DNA from: Fodinibacter sp963763015 | GTDB lineage: Bacteria > Actinomycetota > Actinomycetes > Actinomycetales > Dermatophilaceae | DNA: 64,000 nt | Assembly (NCBI GenBank): GCA_963763015.1 | Contig: CAVXML010000012.1 | Span: forward strand, 153,333 to 217,332 | Reading direction: 5' to 3' | Shown here: positions 34,970-42,675 of the stretch, one piece after another | Layout: the number at the start of each line of letters is the position of its first letter | Numbering within the stretch: position 1 is the first letter of the stretch | Made by a program: the position numbers and the translations under genes | Notes under the pieces: model-generated | Seen by the model: only the letters and a program-made list of their open reading frames with translations | The model's database searches: none | What the model was told of the DNA's origin: nothing

Positions 34970-35988
34970 GCGGGCCTGGCGAGCTGGTCGACCGCGGCCC
35001 CGAAGACCCCCGGAAGTGCTGCTGCCGCCGGGACCACCCGCTCGCGCAGCGCTCGGTGACGCGTCGCCGTGAGCAGGGTGTGGGTGAGCAGCTGGTGGCG
35101 CCACCCGAGGCGGCGCCACGCCGTCTCGTACGACCGGGGACGCCCGCTCGCGACCGCGTCCACGGCCGCCCGAGCCTGCGCCAGGCCGAGGAGGATGCCC
35201 TCGCCAGTGAGCGCGTCCACGTACCCGGAGGCGTCGCCGACCAGCAGGACACGGCCCGCGACCCGTCGCGTGGCCCGCTGCCTCAGCGGCCCCGCTCCTC
35301 GGACGCGGGACACGACGGGACCCGCGAGGCGTCCGTGGAGCCCGGGGAAACCGGCGAGCAGCTGCTCGAGCGGGCGGCGGGTGTCGCTGAGCACGGCCAC
35401 CCCCACGAGGTCCGGCGCGACCGGCGTGACATAGGCCTCGCCGACCGGCGCCCAGTGGACCTCGACCAGGTCGGTCCAGGGCGGCACCGCCACGTGGCAC
35501 CGCTGGCCGTACCGACGCCGCGCGGATGCCGGTCTCTCCAGTCCCAGCATCCGGCGCACCGGCGAGTGCAGGCCGTCCGCCGCGACGAGGTACCGCGTCG
35601 GCTCGCCGTCGACGAGCAGGTGGTCGCCGCGGTCCTCGATGCAGCGCACCGCCCGGGGCGACGTCATCACGCCGGCTGCGACGACGGCATCCGACATGGC
35701 CGCGTGCAGCGTGGTGCGGCGGACGCCGAGCCCGGGGCCGTCGCGGAACCGGGCCTGCGCGCAGTGGCTGCCGTCGACGTAGCGGATGCCGGTGATCGGG
35801 AACCCGTCGAGCCGGACCCCCAGCTGGGCCAGCGCCGCGACGGCCCCCGGCATCAGCCCCTCGCCGCAGGCCTTGTCGATCGCACCCGAACGTGGTTCGA
35901 GCAGGGCGACGTCGAGGCCCGCGCGGGCCGCGTGGAGCGCGGCCCCCAGCCCGACCGGCCCGGCACCGGCGACGAGGAGGTCACGCAT
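34966..35988 (-). CDS. FAD-dependent oxidoreductase in the type III PKS operon
   Basis: A 340-residue flavoprotein of the geranylgeranyl-reductase/PHBH-like group. The dinucleotide-binding start is LLVAGAGPVGLGAALHAARAG. The DG motif is LVAADGLHSPVRRML, and the second FAD motif is VLLVGDASGYVDALTGEGI. No membrane anchor is seen. Enzymes of this group hydroxylate aromatic rings or reduce prenyl double bonds; the sequence does not tell which. The position between the methyltransferase and the prenyltransferase genes mirrors the flavoprotein of the Streptomyces srs phenolic-lipid operon (known example), favouring ring oxidation. Overlaps are 8 bases upstream and 4 downstream. Confidence 0.85.
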   Translation of the reverse strand: MRDLLVAGAGPVGLGAALHAARAGLDVALLEPRSGAIDKACGEGLMPGAVAALAQLGVRLDGFPITGIRYVDGSHCAQARFRDGPGLGVRRTTLHAAMSDAVVAAGVMTSPRAVRCIEDRGDHLLVDGEPTRYLVAADGLHSPVRRMLGLERPASARRRYGQRCHVAVPPWTDLVEVHWAPVGEAYVTPVAPDLVGVAVLSDTRRPLEQLLAGFPGLHGRLAGPVVSRVRGAGPLRQRATRRVAGRVLLVGDASGYVDALTGEGILLGLAQARAAVDAVASGRPRSYETAWRRLGWRHQLLTHTLLTATRHRALRERVVPAAAALPGVFGAAVDQLARPA

Positions 35989-36517
35989 CGACCGGGCTCC
36001 GTGGCAGCGTCGCCAGCGCGGCGTCCTCCACCCGGATCCGCACGGTCAGCAGGACGGCGTTGGCCACCGTGAACACGACGGCCGTGATCCACGATGCGTG
36101 CACGAGGGGGAGGGCCAGGCCCTCGACGACGACGGCGACGTAGTTGGGGTGCCGCAGGAACCGGTACGGGCCGCTCGTGACCGGCGGCATCCCGGGCACG
36201 ACGATGACGCGGGTGTTCCACCGAGGGCCGAGCGTGAGGATGCACCACCAGCGCAGGGCCTGCGACGCGAGCACGAGGACCAGCATCGACCAGGCGAGAG
36301 CAGGGGGAACCTCGGGACGGCGCACCCACGCCTCGACCAGCATCGCGACCAGGAAGCCGGAGTGCAGGGCCACCATCACCGGGTAGTGCCCTCGGCCGTG
36401 CTCGACCCCGCCCCTCGCGAGGCTCCAGGCGGCGTTGCGGCGCGAGACCACGAGCTCCGCCAGCCTCTCGACTCCCACGAGTGCCACGAGCGCGGTGAAC
36501 GCCAGGATGCCGTTCAC
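35981..36517 (-). CDS. Isoprenylcysteine carboxyl methyltransferase-family (ICMT) membrane methyltransferase
   Basis: A 178-residue polytopic membrane protein. The cofactor-binding C-terminal half has the signature GPYRFLRHPNYVAVVVEGLA, followed by RIRVEDAAL. Helices such as LAFTALVALVGVERLAELVV and SMLVLVLASQALRWW precede it. In type III PKS operons such proteins O-methylate alkylresorcinol-type phenols, as with SrsB, rather than prenylated proteins. The GTG start overlaps the synthase stop as GTGA. Role by family and context. Confidence 0.88.
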   Translation of the reverse strand: MNGILAFTALVALVGVERLAELVVSRRNAAWSLARGGVEHGRGHYPVMVALHSGFLVAMLVEAWVRRPEVPPALAWSMLVLVLASQALRWWCILTLGPRWNTRVIVVPGMPPVTSGPYRFLRHPNYVAVVVEGLALPLVHASWITAVVFTVANAVLLTVRIRVEDAALATLPRSPVDA

Positions 36518-37590
36518 GCGCCGACGCTCGCAGCCTGCGTGGCCCGCACCAGCACGAGCTCGGAGCAGAAGCCGGGGCCCATGGCCAGCACGATCCCGTA
36601 CGACCCCGGCTCGGGAGCGCGGTCGCGCAGGGTGTCCTCCAGCACGTGCAGGACCGAGGCGGAGGAGAGGTTGCCGATCCGCGCCAGGGAGTCCCAGGTG
36701 AGCTGCACGGCGTCCCGCGGCACCTCCAACGCCTCCTCGAGCGCTTCGATGACCCTCGGGCCGCCCGGGTGGCACACCCACCACCCGATGTCGGCACGGG
36801 TGAGGCCGTGGTCGGCGAGGAAGGCGTCGACGTCGCCGCGGATGTAGTGGTTGACCACGGCCGGCACCTGGGCGTCGAGCACGATGCGCAGGCCGCCGGA
36901 GGTGACGTCGAAGCCCATGGTGCGCTCGGAGTCCGGGTACAGCCGGCTGCGGGTGGCGAGGACGGTCGCCGAGCCACCCGCCTCCCGGCCACTGCCACCG
37001 GCGACGACCGCGGCCGCCCCGTCGCCGAAGAGGCCGCTCGCGACGAGGTTGGGCACCGACACGTCGTCGCGCTGGACCGTGAGGGAGCACAGCTCGACCG
37101 CGACGAGGACGGCCACGCCCTCGGGGTCCCCCCGCAGGTAGTCGTGGAGGCGGGCGATACCGGCCGCTCCGGCGACGCAGCCGAGCCCGACCAGGGGCAC
37201 CCGTTTGACATCGGGACGAAGCCCGATGAGCGACGCGATCCTCGCCTCCAGGCTGGGCACCGCCAGGCCCGTCACCGTGGCGCAGATGATGACGTCGACA
37301 TCGGTCGGGGTGAGCCCCGCGTCCTTGAGGGCGTCGACCAGGGCGCGGGCGCCGAGCTCCACGGCGTGGTCGATGAACAGGTCGTTGGCCTGGGTGAAGC
37401 CGTCGAGGCGGCCGTAGTCCGACAGGGGGAGCACGAGGCTGCGCTGGCTGACCCCCGCGTTGCGGTGGAACCGGCGCAGCAGCTGTTCGTCCACCCCGCC
37501 CTGGGCGATCACGTCGGCGAAGGCGTCGGTGATGTCCTCCTGGCGGTAGGTGTGCGCCGGCAGCGCGCCACGGACGGAGAGGATCTGCAT
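36514..37590 (-). CDS. Type III polyketide synthase (chalcone-synthase family)
   Basis: A 358-residue thiolase-fold condensing enzyme with the complete triad: Cys138 in VGLGCVAGAAG, His274 in WWVCHPGGP and Asn307 in ARIGNLSSAS. It extends an acyl-CoA starter with malonyl-CoA and cyclises the product to a resorcinol, pyrone or related ring. A long alkyl starter is usual in actinobacterial relatives but cannot be proven here. AAGGAG lies 8 bases before the ATG, and the gene begins 14 bases after the flavoprotein that heads the operon. The downstream ICMT, flavoprotein and UbiA genes are all overlapping, so the five products probably act on one small molecule. Confidence 0.95.
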   Translation of the reverse strand: MQILSVRGALPAHTYRQEDITDAFADVIAQGGVDEQLLRRFHRNAGVSQRSLVLPLSDYGRLDGFTQANDLFIDHAVELGARALVDALKDAGLTPTDVDVIICATVTGLAVPSLEARIASLIGLRPDVKRVPLVGLGCVAGAAGIARLHDYLRGDPEGVAVLVAVELCSLTVQRDDVSVPNLVASGLFGDGAAAVVAGGSGREAGGSATVLATRSRLYPDSERTMGFDVTSGGLRIVLDAQVPAVVNHYIRGDVDAFLADHGLTRADIGWWVCHPGGPRVIEALEEALEVPRDAVQLTWDSLARIGNLSSASVLHVLEDTLRDRAPEPGSYGIVLAMGPGFCSELVLVRATQAASVGA

Positions 37591-37603
37591 GGCTGGGGCT
37601 CCT

Positions 37604-38839
37604 TCATCGGCGGGCGTCGAGCTGGGGGGTCTCGGTGGTCGGGTCGCTGGACGGCTCGCTGCTCAGGTCCCCCGCCAGGGCGATGGCCAGTCCCCGGGCG
37701 AGCCGAGGGGTGATCCGCCCATCCCCCAGGCCGATCTCCACGAGGTCGTCGAAGGTCCGCGTGCTGGCACCGGCTGCCCGCAGGCCGGCCCGGAGGACGG
37801 TCGGCCTCCGCGCCAGCCGGGAGACGAGCCAGGTGTGCCGGAGGTGGGCGGCCAGCAGTCGCCGCACCGCCGCGCCGTAGGCCGCACCCGCGGTGGCGGG
37901 CGCCCCCGCTGCCACCGCTCGGGCCGCGGCCCGTCCGGCGAGCACACCGGTCGCGACGGCGTAGTAGATGCCTTCCCCGGTCAGGGGGTTCACCAGGCCG
38001 GCGGCGTCACCGGCCAGCAGGATGGGGCCGGCGGGGTGGAGCCACCGGTGACCCGAGAGCGGCAGGTGGTGGCCGCGCCATGCGGTGCCGCCGGCGCCGG
38101 CCCCCGGGATGAGCTCCTCGAGCTGCTCGAGCATGAGCGAGCGGGTCGGGAGGTCCGTATCGCCCACGTCCCCCTTTCGGCCCACGAGCTCGCCGTACCC
38201 CACGTTCGAGAGGCCGTCGCCACGGTCGAAGGCCCAGGCGTAGGACGGCTGGCGCCGCTCCCCGAAGCGGATGACCTGCATGCCCCGTCGCCGGTCGGGA
38301 GTCGGTGCGTACCCACGGAGGGCCAGCGCGCGGGAACGGTGCTGCGGCATCCGAAGGGACGACCGCACGGCGGAGTGGGCGCCGTCGGCACCCACGACGA
38401 CCTTCGCCCGGATCGAGCCGTCGACCACGACCCACGGCCCGAGGCGCTCGACCGAGGACACCCGGTGTCGCGCGAGCTCGGCGCCGGCCCCCACGGCCCG
38501 GTCCACGAGCCGGGCGTCGAACACCGCCCGGGGGATGACCCAGGCCGGCCGGCGCAGGTCGCCGACGACGCGACGGCCGCCGTGGGCCAGCTCGAGCCGG
38601 CGCGACGGCATCCACCCCGAGGCAGCATCCCCGGCACCGACGGTGCCCAGCACGTCGATGACGTGGGGAGCGATCCCGTCGCCACAGCACTTGTCACGAG
38701 GGAACTCCGCACGGTCCGCGAGCAGAACGCGCAGTGCGGGGTCGGCATCCAGGGCCGCGAGCGCCGCGGCGCTCCCTGCCGGGCCCGCGCCCACGACGAC
38801 GACGTCCCACGCGTCATCGGAGCCCGGGGAAGCCGTCAC
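37604..38839 (-). CDS. Geranylgeranyl reductase-family flavoprotein heading the type III PKS operon
   Basis: A 411-residue FAD protein. It begins DDAWDVVVVGAGPAGSAAAL, with RAEFPRDKCCGDGI (the paired Cys-Gly element typical of GGR proteins), the DG motif VVVGADGAHSAVRSSL, and the second FAD motif ILLAGDAAGLVNPLTGEGI. Family members saturate prenyl chains or oxidise hydrophobic substrates. An upstream in-frame ATG at 38920 exists, but the GTG at 38839 is preferred: it is preceded at six bases by TACGTT, the leaderless layout recurring here, and it places the dinucleotide fold at the N-terminus. It would be the first gene of the operon. Confidence 0.87.
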   Translation of the reverse strand: MTASPGSDDAWDVVVVGAGPAGSAAALAALDADPALRVLLADRAEFPRDKCCGDGIAPHVIDVLGTVGAGDAASGWMPSRRLELAHGGRRVVGDLRRPAWVIPRAVFDARLVDRAVGAGAELARHRVSSVERLGPWVVVDGSIRAKVVVGADGAHSAVRSSLRMPQHRSRALALRGYAPTPDRRRGMQVIRFGERRQPSYAWAFDRGDGLSNVGYGELVGRKGDVGDTDLPTRSLMLEQLEELIPGAGAGGTAWRGHHLPLSGHRWLHPAGPILLAGDAAGLVNPLTGEGIYYAVATGVLAGRAAARAVAAGAPATAGAAYGAAVRRLLAAHLRHTWLVSRLARRPTVLRAGLRAAGASTRTFDDLVEIGLGDGRITPRLARGLAIALAGDLSSEPSSDPTTETPQLDARR

Positions 38840-38845
38840 CTCGCA

Positions 38846-38851
38846 AACGTA
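38846..38851 (-). promoter_or_regulatory. -10 element TACGTT of the type III PKS operon
   Basis: TACGTT on the minus strand is followed by exactly six bases and the GTG of the first flavoprotein gene. This decides the start codon and implies a leaderless message. The -35 is unclear. Confidence 0.45.
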
Positions 38852-39048
38852 CCCAGCGTCGCGGGGACCACGCCGCACGAGGTCCGCAGCAGCGGCGGGC
38901 GCGGAGGTGTCCGACCTCATGGTGTCTAACCTTCCTGGGCCGTCCGGGCACGGCCGGTCCGACGCGTGGCCGCGGACGTGATGATCGTCATCTGCGCGGT
39001 GTGCAGCGACCGCGGCAGTGCCAGCTCGTCACCTCAGGGGAGTTCACC

Positions 39049-40119
39049 ATGCGCATCGTCATCACCGGCGCGACCGGCAACGTCGGATCGGCCCTGGTGC
39101 GACGTCTCGTCGCGGCCGGCCGTCACGACCTCGTCGGCCTCGCGCGCCGGCCACCCAGCCCCGGCATAGCCCCCTTCGACGAGGTCGAGTGGCGGACTGC
39201 CGACCTCACGACCGACGGATCGCTCCCGGTGCTGCGTGAGGCGTTCCGCGGGGCCTCGGCCGTCGTGCACCTCGCCTGGGGGTTCCAGCCCTCCCACGAC
39301 GAGGCCTACCTCGAGGCCCTCGGCGTCGGCGGGACTCGGCGAGTGCTCCGTGCCCTCGAGGACGAGCGGGTTCCGCACCTGGTCCACATGTCGTCGGTGG
39401 GCGCCTACTCCCGAAGGCGGGACGACACCCCGGTCGACGAGAGCTGGCCGACGTCGGGCGTGCCGAGCTCGCCCTACAGCCGCCACAAGGCAGCGGCGGA
39501 GGGGCTCCTGGACGTCCACGAGGCCAGTGGCGCAGGGACCATCGTCGCCAGGATGCGCCCGGGCATCATCGGCCAGTCGTCGGCCGGGAGCGCGCTGCTC
39601 CGGTACGGCGTGCCTGCGCTGGTCCCGTCGCGAGCCCTCCGCCTGCTTCCGGTGCTCCCCCTCGACCGACGGCTCCTCGTGCCGGTCGTGCACTCGGCCG
39701 ACGTGGCGGATGCCGTCGTGCGCGTGCTCGACCGGGGCGCCGGCGGTGCGTTCAACCTCGCGGCCGACCCACCTGTGACCGCGGGAATGGTTGCCGGAGC
39801 GCTCGGCGCCCGGCACGTGCACGTGCCGGCAGTGGCCCTCCGCCTCGCCATGTCGGGAGCCTGGCACGCACGGGTCCAGCAGGTCGACCCCGGTTGGCTC
39901 GACCTCGGCTACGCGGTGCCGCTGCTCGACACCTCGAGGGCGCGCTCGGAGCTCGGGTGGAGCCCGACGGTCGACGGTGAGGCGGTGCTCGTGGAGGTTC
40001 TCGAGGGGATGCACCGAGCTGACTCCGACCACACGCCCGCGCTGCGGCCCCGGACGGTGGCCGAACAGGTCGGCAGGCTCGTGCGCAGTGGACCGGTCAG
40101 CACACGGCGCGAACCCTGA
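39049..40119 (+). CDS. NAD-dependent epimerase/dehydratase (extended SDR)
   Basis: This 356-residue extended short-chain dehydrogenase begins MRIVITGATGNVGSALV, with the glycine-rich NAD loop. The catalytic Ser is in LVHMSSVGAYSRR and the Tyr/Lys pair in SPYSRHKAAAE (YxxxK). It acts on a sugar nucleotide or similar substrate; the exact one is unknown. AGGGGAG lies 6 bases before the ATG. It is divergent from the type III PKS operon and convergent with the membrane-protein gene after it. Nothing ties it to either neighbour beyond position. Confidence 0.88.
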   Translation: MRIVITGATGNVGSALVRRLVAAGRHDLVGLARRPPSPGIAPFDEVEWRTADLTTDGSLPVLREAFRGASAVVHLAWGFQPSHDEAYLEALGVGGTRRVLRALEDERVPHLVHMSSVGAYSRRRDDTPVDESWPTSGVPSSPYSRHKAAAEGLLDVHEASGAGTIVARMRPGIIGQSSAGSALLRYGVPALVPSRALRLLPVLPLDRRLLVPVVHSADVADAVVRVLDRGAGGAFNLAADPPVTAGMVAGALGARHVHVPAVALRLAMSGAWHARVQQVDPGWLDLGYAVPLLDTSRARSELGWSPTVDGEAVLVEVLEGMHRADSDHTPALRPRTVAEQVGRLVRSGPVSTRREP

Positions 40120-40160
40120 TCAGCCGGGCGACGTCGCGGCGCCCCGGCGCGTCGGTCGGA

Positions 40161-41543
40161 TCAGGGCGACGAGGCGGCAGCCACCGGGGCCGGCTCCCCG
40201 ACGTCGAGGGTCTCGGCATCGCGCTCACCCCACCGACGGAACACCTCGATGACCACGAGGGCCAGCACGGCGAGCACGGCCACGAGGAGCACCGTCCCGG
40301 CGGAGGGTCGGTCCCCGAGGAGCAGGGCCAGCACCGCGATGCCGGCGACGGCGGTGCGCAGCACGGTGGTGTTGTGGCTCGCGAACCGGCTGACCTGCGC
40401 GAGGGCACCGGTCGGACGGTTCGTGGCCCCCGCCAGCCGCGAAGGAGCGGTCCGCAGCGCTCGGGCCGCGCTCGACGGCCCGGCGGCCCACGCCACCAGG
40501 GCGACGACGAGGAACAGGGTGGCCGAGGAACGCACCCAGAGTCGGAGGGGCACGGTGACGGCATCGAAGAGCACCGCCCCGGCCTCAGGCACGAGCAGTG
40601 TCTGCTCGATGTCGTCGAGGTAGAGAGCCCTCAGGACCTGCACCCCGAGCAGAAGGAGCACGAACGACCCGACGATCATCGACGCGCCGATCACAAGCGC
40701 CCGGCGTCGGTGGGGCGCCAGCGCGACCCCGGCCACGAGGAGCAGGAGGGCGGCCAGGGGCAGGACCCATGTCATCAGGTCGAGCAGCCGGAACGCGGTC
40801 TGGGCCTGAGCCAGGCTCGTGCTGTCGAGGATGACGAACTCGGCGTTCACCGCCGGGATCCGGTCGGCGAACGGAACCCCACGCTCGACGAGCACCGGCT
40901 TGATCGCGTTGATGAAGGTGGCCAGGTTGACCGAGACCCGGCCCTCGGTGACGGTCACGCCCTCCCTCGCCGGCTCGCCCGTGAGGGTCGCCACGAGGGT
41001 GGCGTGCGCCTCGCGGTTCGCGGCTGTCCACGCGTCCGCGAACGCATCCGAGGCCACCAGGGTGCTGACCTGCTCCTCAGTGAAGCCGTAGATGGCGTTG
41101 GAGATCGGCTCGGCGAACGTGGAGAGCTCGACGGGTAGGCGCTCGGTGAGGCCCTCCACCCGCGGGCGTTCACCGATGGCGGTGAGTGTCCGGGTGGTGA
41201 GCTCCTCGACCTTGAGGGCCTCGAACACCGCGTCGGTGATGCGCCGCGACGCCTCCTCCTGCACCGCGGGGTCGTCTGCGAGCGGAGCCACCATGGCGAC
41301 GTAGCTGTCGGTCTCCAGCAGGGTGGCGCTCGTCCAGCGCGCGAGGGCCGACAACGGCGCCAGGAGGGCGGCAAGCAGGAGGAGCACGATCGCCCCGGTC
41401 CACCGGCCCCGCCCGCCACGTTCCCGGCGGTCCGGCGCCGACGGCGGCCCGAGGACCGCCACCTGGGCACGCAGCCGCTCCAGCTCGGCTCGCTCCTCCG
41501 CCGTCAGGGGCGGGGTCGCGGTGGAGTCGGGTCCTGTGCTCAT
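40161..41543 (-). CDS. Conserved actinobacterial multi-pass membrane protein
   Basis: A 460-residue protein of unknown function. A cytoplasmic N-terminal coiled coil (LTAEERAELERLRAQVAVL) leads to a membrane helix (AIVLLLLAALLAPLSALA). A soluble region of about 190 residues outside follows, rich in Thr/Ala/Glu (LADDPAVQEEASRRITDAVF, FTEEQVSTLVASDAF). Four or five helices complete it (LPLAALLLLVAGVAL, GASMIVGSFVLLLLGVQVL, ATLFLVVALVAWAAG, VLLVAVLAVLALVVIEVF). AGGAGG stands five bases before the ATG. The domain order is that of a frequent uncharacterised actinobacterial membrane family. Confidence 0.72.
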   Translation of the reverse strand: MSTGPDSTATPPLTAEERAELERLRAQVAVLGPPSAPDRRERGGRGRWTGAIVLLLLAALLAPLSALARWTSATLLETDSYVAMVAPLADDPAVQEEASRRITDAVFEALKVEELTTRTLTAIGERPRVEGLTERLPVELSTFAEPISNAIYGFTEEQVSTLVASDAFADAWTAANREAHATLVATLTGEPAREGVTVTEGRVSVNLATFINAIKPVLVERGVPFADRIPAVNAEFVILDSTSLAQAQTAFRLLDLMTWVLPLAALLLLVAGVALAPHRRRALVIGASMIVGSFVLLLLGVQVLRALYLDDIEQTLLVPEAGAVLFDAVTVPLRLWVRSSATLFLVVALVAWAAGPSSAARALRTAPSRLAGATNRPTGALAQVSRFASHNTTVLRTAVAGIAVLALLLGDRPSAGTVLLVAVLAVLALVVIEVFRRWGERDAETLDVGEPAPVAAASSP

Positions 41544-41662
41544 GTGGTCCTCCTGCGCGCGGCGCAGGTGTCCGACCGCGCCGGCCGTGTGAGCACCGCG
41601 TCTCCCCTCGACCGTAGGGACGGGGGCCGCCGCGCGCCTCACCCGGTGCGGGTGAGGCACCC

Positions 41663-41714
41663 GGTGCGGGTGAGGGCCCGGCGACCGAGTGGCCGCCGGG
41701 CCCTCACCCGCACC
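41663..41714. terminator. Perfect 21-bp hairpin after the SRPBCC gene
   Basis: The arms GGTGCGGGTGAGGGCCCGGCG (41663-41683) and its exact reverse complement (41694-41714) close a ten-base loop, two bases past the SRPBCC stop. A second copy of the arm start (GGTGCGGGTGAGG) lies immediately beside it and forms a smaller hairpin, CCTCACCC/GGGTGAGG, at 41638-41658. It is a very stable terminator between two minus-strand units, without a U-tract. Confidence 0.8.
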
Positions 41715-41716
41715 GC

Positions 41717-42217
41717 TCAACGGCTGGTGGCGTGTTGCGCGAGGAACCCGTCGATCTGGTTGATCGAGGACCGCGCGCCCTCCTCCATGCCCATGTCGAG
41801 GACCGTCTGGAGGGCCTCCGCGGTGGCATAGGTGGCGGTGAACACGACCCGGGTCACTCCGTCGCCCGACTCGAACGTGTAGACGTTCTCGGACACGGGA
41901 AGCTCCGGGTTCGGGGTCAGATCCTCGTGGGCGAACCCGTCCCGGAAGGTGAAGCGGGACGTCGGCTCGACTGCGGTGATCTCCCAGTAGCCCGCGAACT
42001 TCTCGCCCTCGGGCGAGGTCATGAAGTAGGTGGTGCGGGCGCCGGGGCGCAGGTCGTGGTCGACGAACGTCGCCGGGTACTCCGGTGGGCCCCAGACCTG
42101 CTCGAGCTGGCGCGGGTCCTCGTAGAGCGCCCAGACCCGCTCGACCGGAGCGGCGAACTCGGCGGTGATCGTCAGCGTGCGGTTGTCGATGTCCTTGGTG
42201 ATGTCGGTGACCGGCAT
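41717..42217 (-). CDS. SRPBCC (AHSA1-like) domain protein
   Basis: A 166-residue START/Bet v1-like domain with the AHSA1 pattern: ITAEFAAPVERVWALYEDPRQLEQVWGPP (quoted from its first and last parts), FVDHDLRPGARTTYFM, and a terminal helix GMEEGARSSINQIDGFL. It would bind a hydrophobic small molecule; the ligand is unknown. It starts two bases after the ArsR regulator stop, forming the common ArsR-SRPBCC two-gene operon. Expression is presumably controlled by that repressor at the operator upstream. Confidence 0.9.
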   Translation of the reverse strand: MPVTDITKDIDNRTLTITAEFAAPVERVWALYEDPRQLEQVWGPPEYPATFVDHDLRPGARTTYFMTSPEGEKFAGYWEITAVEPTSRFTFRDGFAHEDLTPNPELPVSENVYTFESGDGVTRVVFTATYATAEALQTVLDMGMEEGARSSINQIDGFLAQHATSR

Positions 42218-42218
42218 G

Positions 42219-42551
42219 TCAGTTCTCCTTCGTGAGTAGTAGCTCGTCGATTCGGGCGACCCGCCCGCGCCACACGTTCTCGAGCTCGTCGAGCATCGAG
42301 GCGACGGAGCGGACCGCGTCCACGTCGCCGCTGGCCAGCTGTTCCCGGCCCGAGCGCCGCTTGGTCAGCAGCCCGGCCTTCTCCAGCACGGCGACGTGCT
42401 TCTGCACCGCGGCGAAGCTCATGTCGTACTTCGCCGCGAGGGCGGTGACCGAGTGCTCCCCGGCCAGGACCCGGCGCAGGATGTCGCGCCGGGTCCGGTC
42501 GGAGAGCGCGTGGAACAGGGCATCTGCCCGGTCCTCGGTCCTCGCGTCCAC
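42219..42551 (-). CDS. ArsR-family transcriptional regulator
   Basis: A 110-residue winged helix-turn-helix repressor: ALFHALSDRTRRDILRRVL, the recognition helix region SVTALAAKYDMSFAAVQKHVAVLEKAGL (quoted in part) and the wing LTKRRSGREQL. No cysteine metal site is present, so it responds to something other than a thiophilic metal, as usual for the SRPBCC-linked subgroup. The GTG start is chosen because TATATT lies exactly six bases before it and there is no ribosome site; a TTG five codons upstream would sit inside the promoter. It should repress its own operon. Confidence 0.9.
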   Translation of the reverse strand: MDARTEDRADALFHALSDRTRRDILRRVLAGEHSVTALAAKYDMSFAAVQKHVAVLEKAGLLTKRRSGREQLASGDVDAVRSVASMLDELENVWRGRVARIDELLLTKEN

Positions 42552-42557
42552 GTGACC

Positions 42558-42588
42558 AATATACAACCGGATGGTTGTACGTTGTCAA
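42558..42588 (-). promoter_or_regulatory. Promoter of the ArsR-SRPBCC operon
   Basis: On the minus strand TTGACA (42583-42588) is followed 19 bases on by TATATT (42558-42563), or 17 bases on by TGTATA (42560-42565). The start codon GTG lies six bases past TATATT, so the message is leaderless. Confidence 0.75.
42562..42579. promoter_or_regulatory. ArsR operator, inverted repeat
   Basis: TACAACC-GGAT-GGTTGTA is a perfect 7-base inverted repeat filling the spacer between the -35 and -10 hexamers. A repressor bound here would exclude RNA polymerase. The ACAACC/GGTTGT half-site is of the kind seen with SRPBCC-linked ArsR regulators. Confidence 0.8.
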
Positions 42589-42675
42589 GACCGAACGGTC
42601 GGAGTTGGTGGTGCGGCCTGGTGCGTCCCCGTACGATGACTCCTTGGTCGAGGTCGTCGTGCAGGGGAGTGATGG

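Noticed and set aside
42552..42566. TTG start five codons upstream for arsR
   Set aside because: It lies inside the -10 element and operator, and a leaderless GTG start explains the layout better.
42589..42600. Inverted repeat GACCG-AA-CGGTC as a TetR-type operator
   Set aside because: Five-base arms are common by chance at this G+C content, and no TetR-family gene is present in the window.
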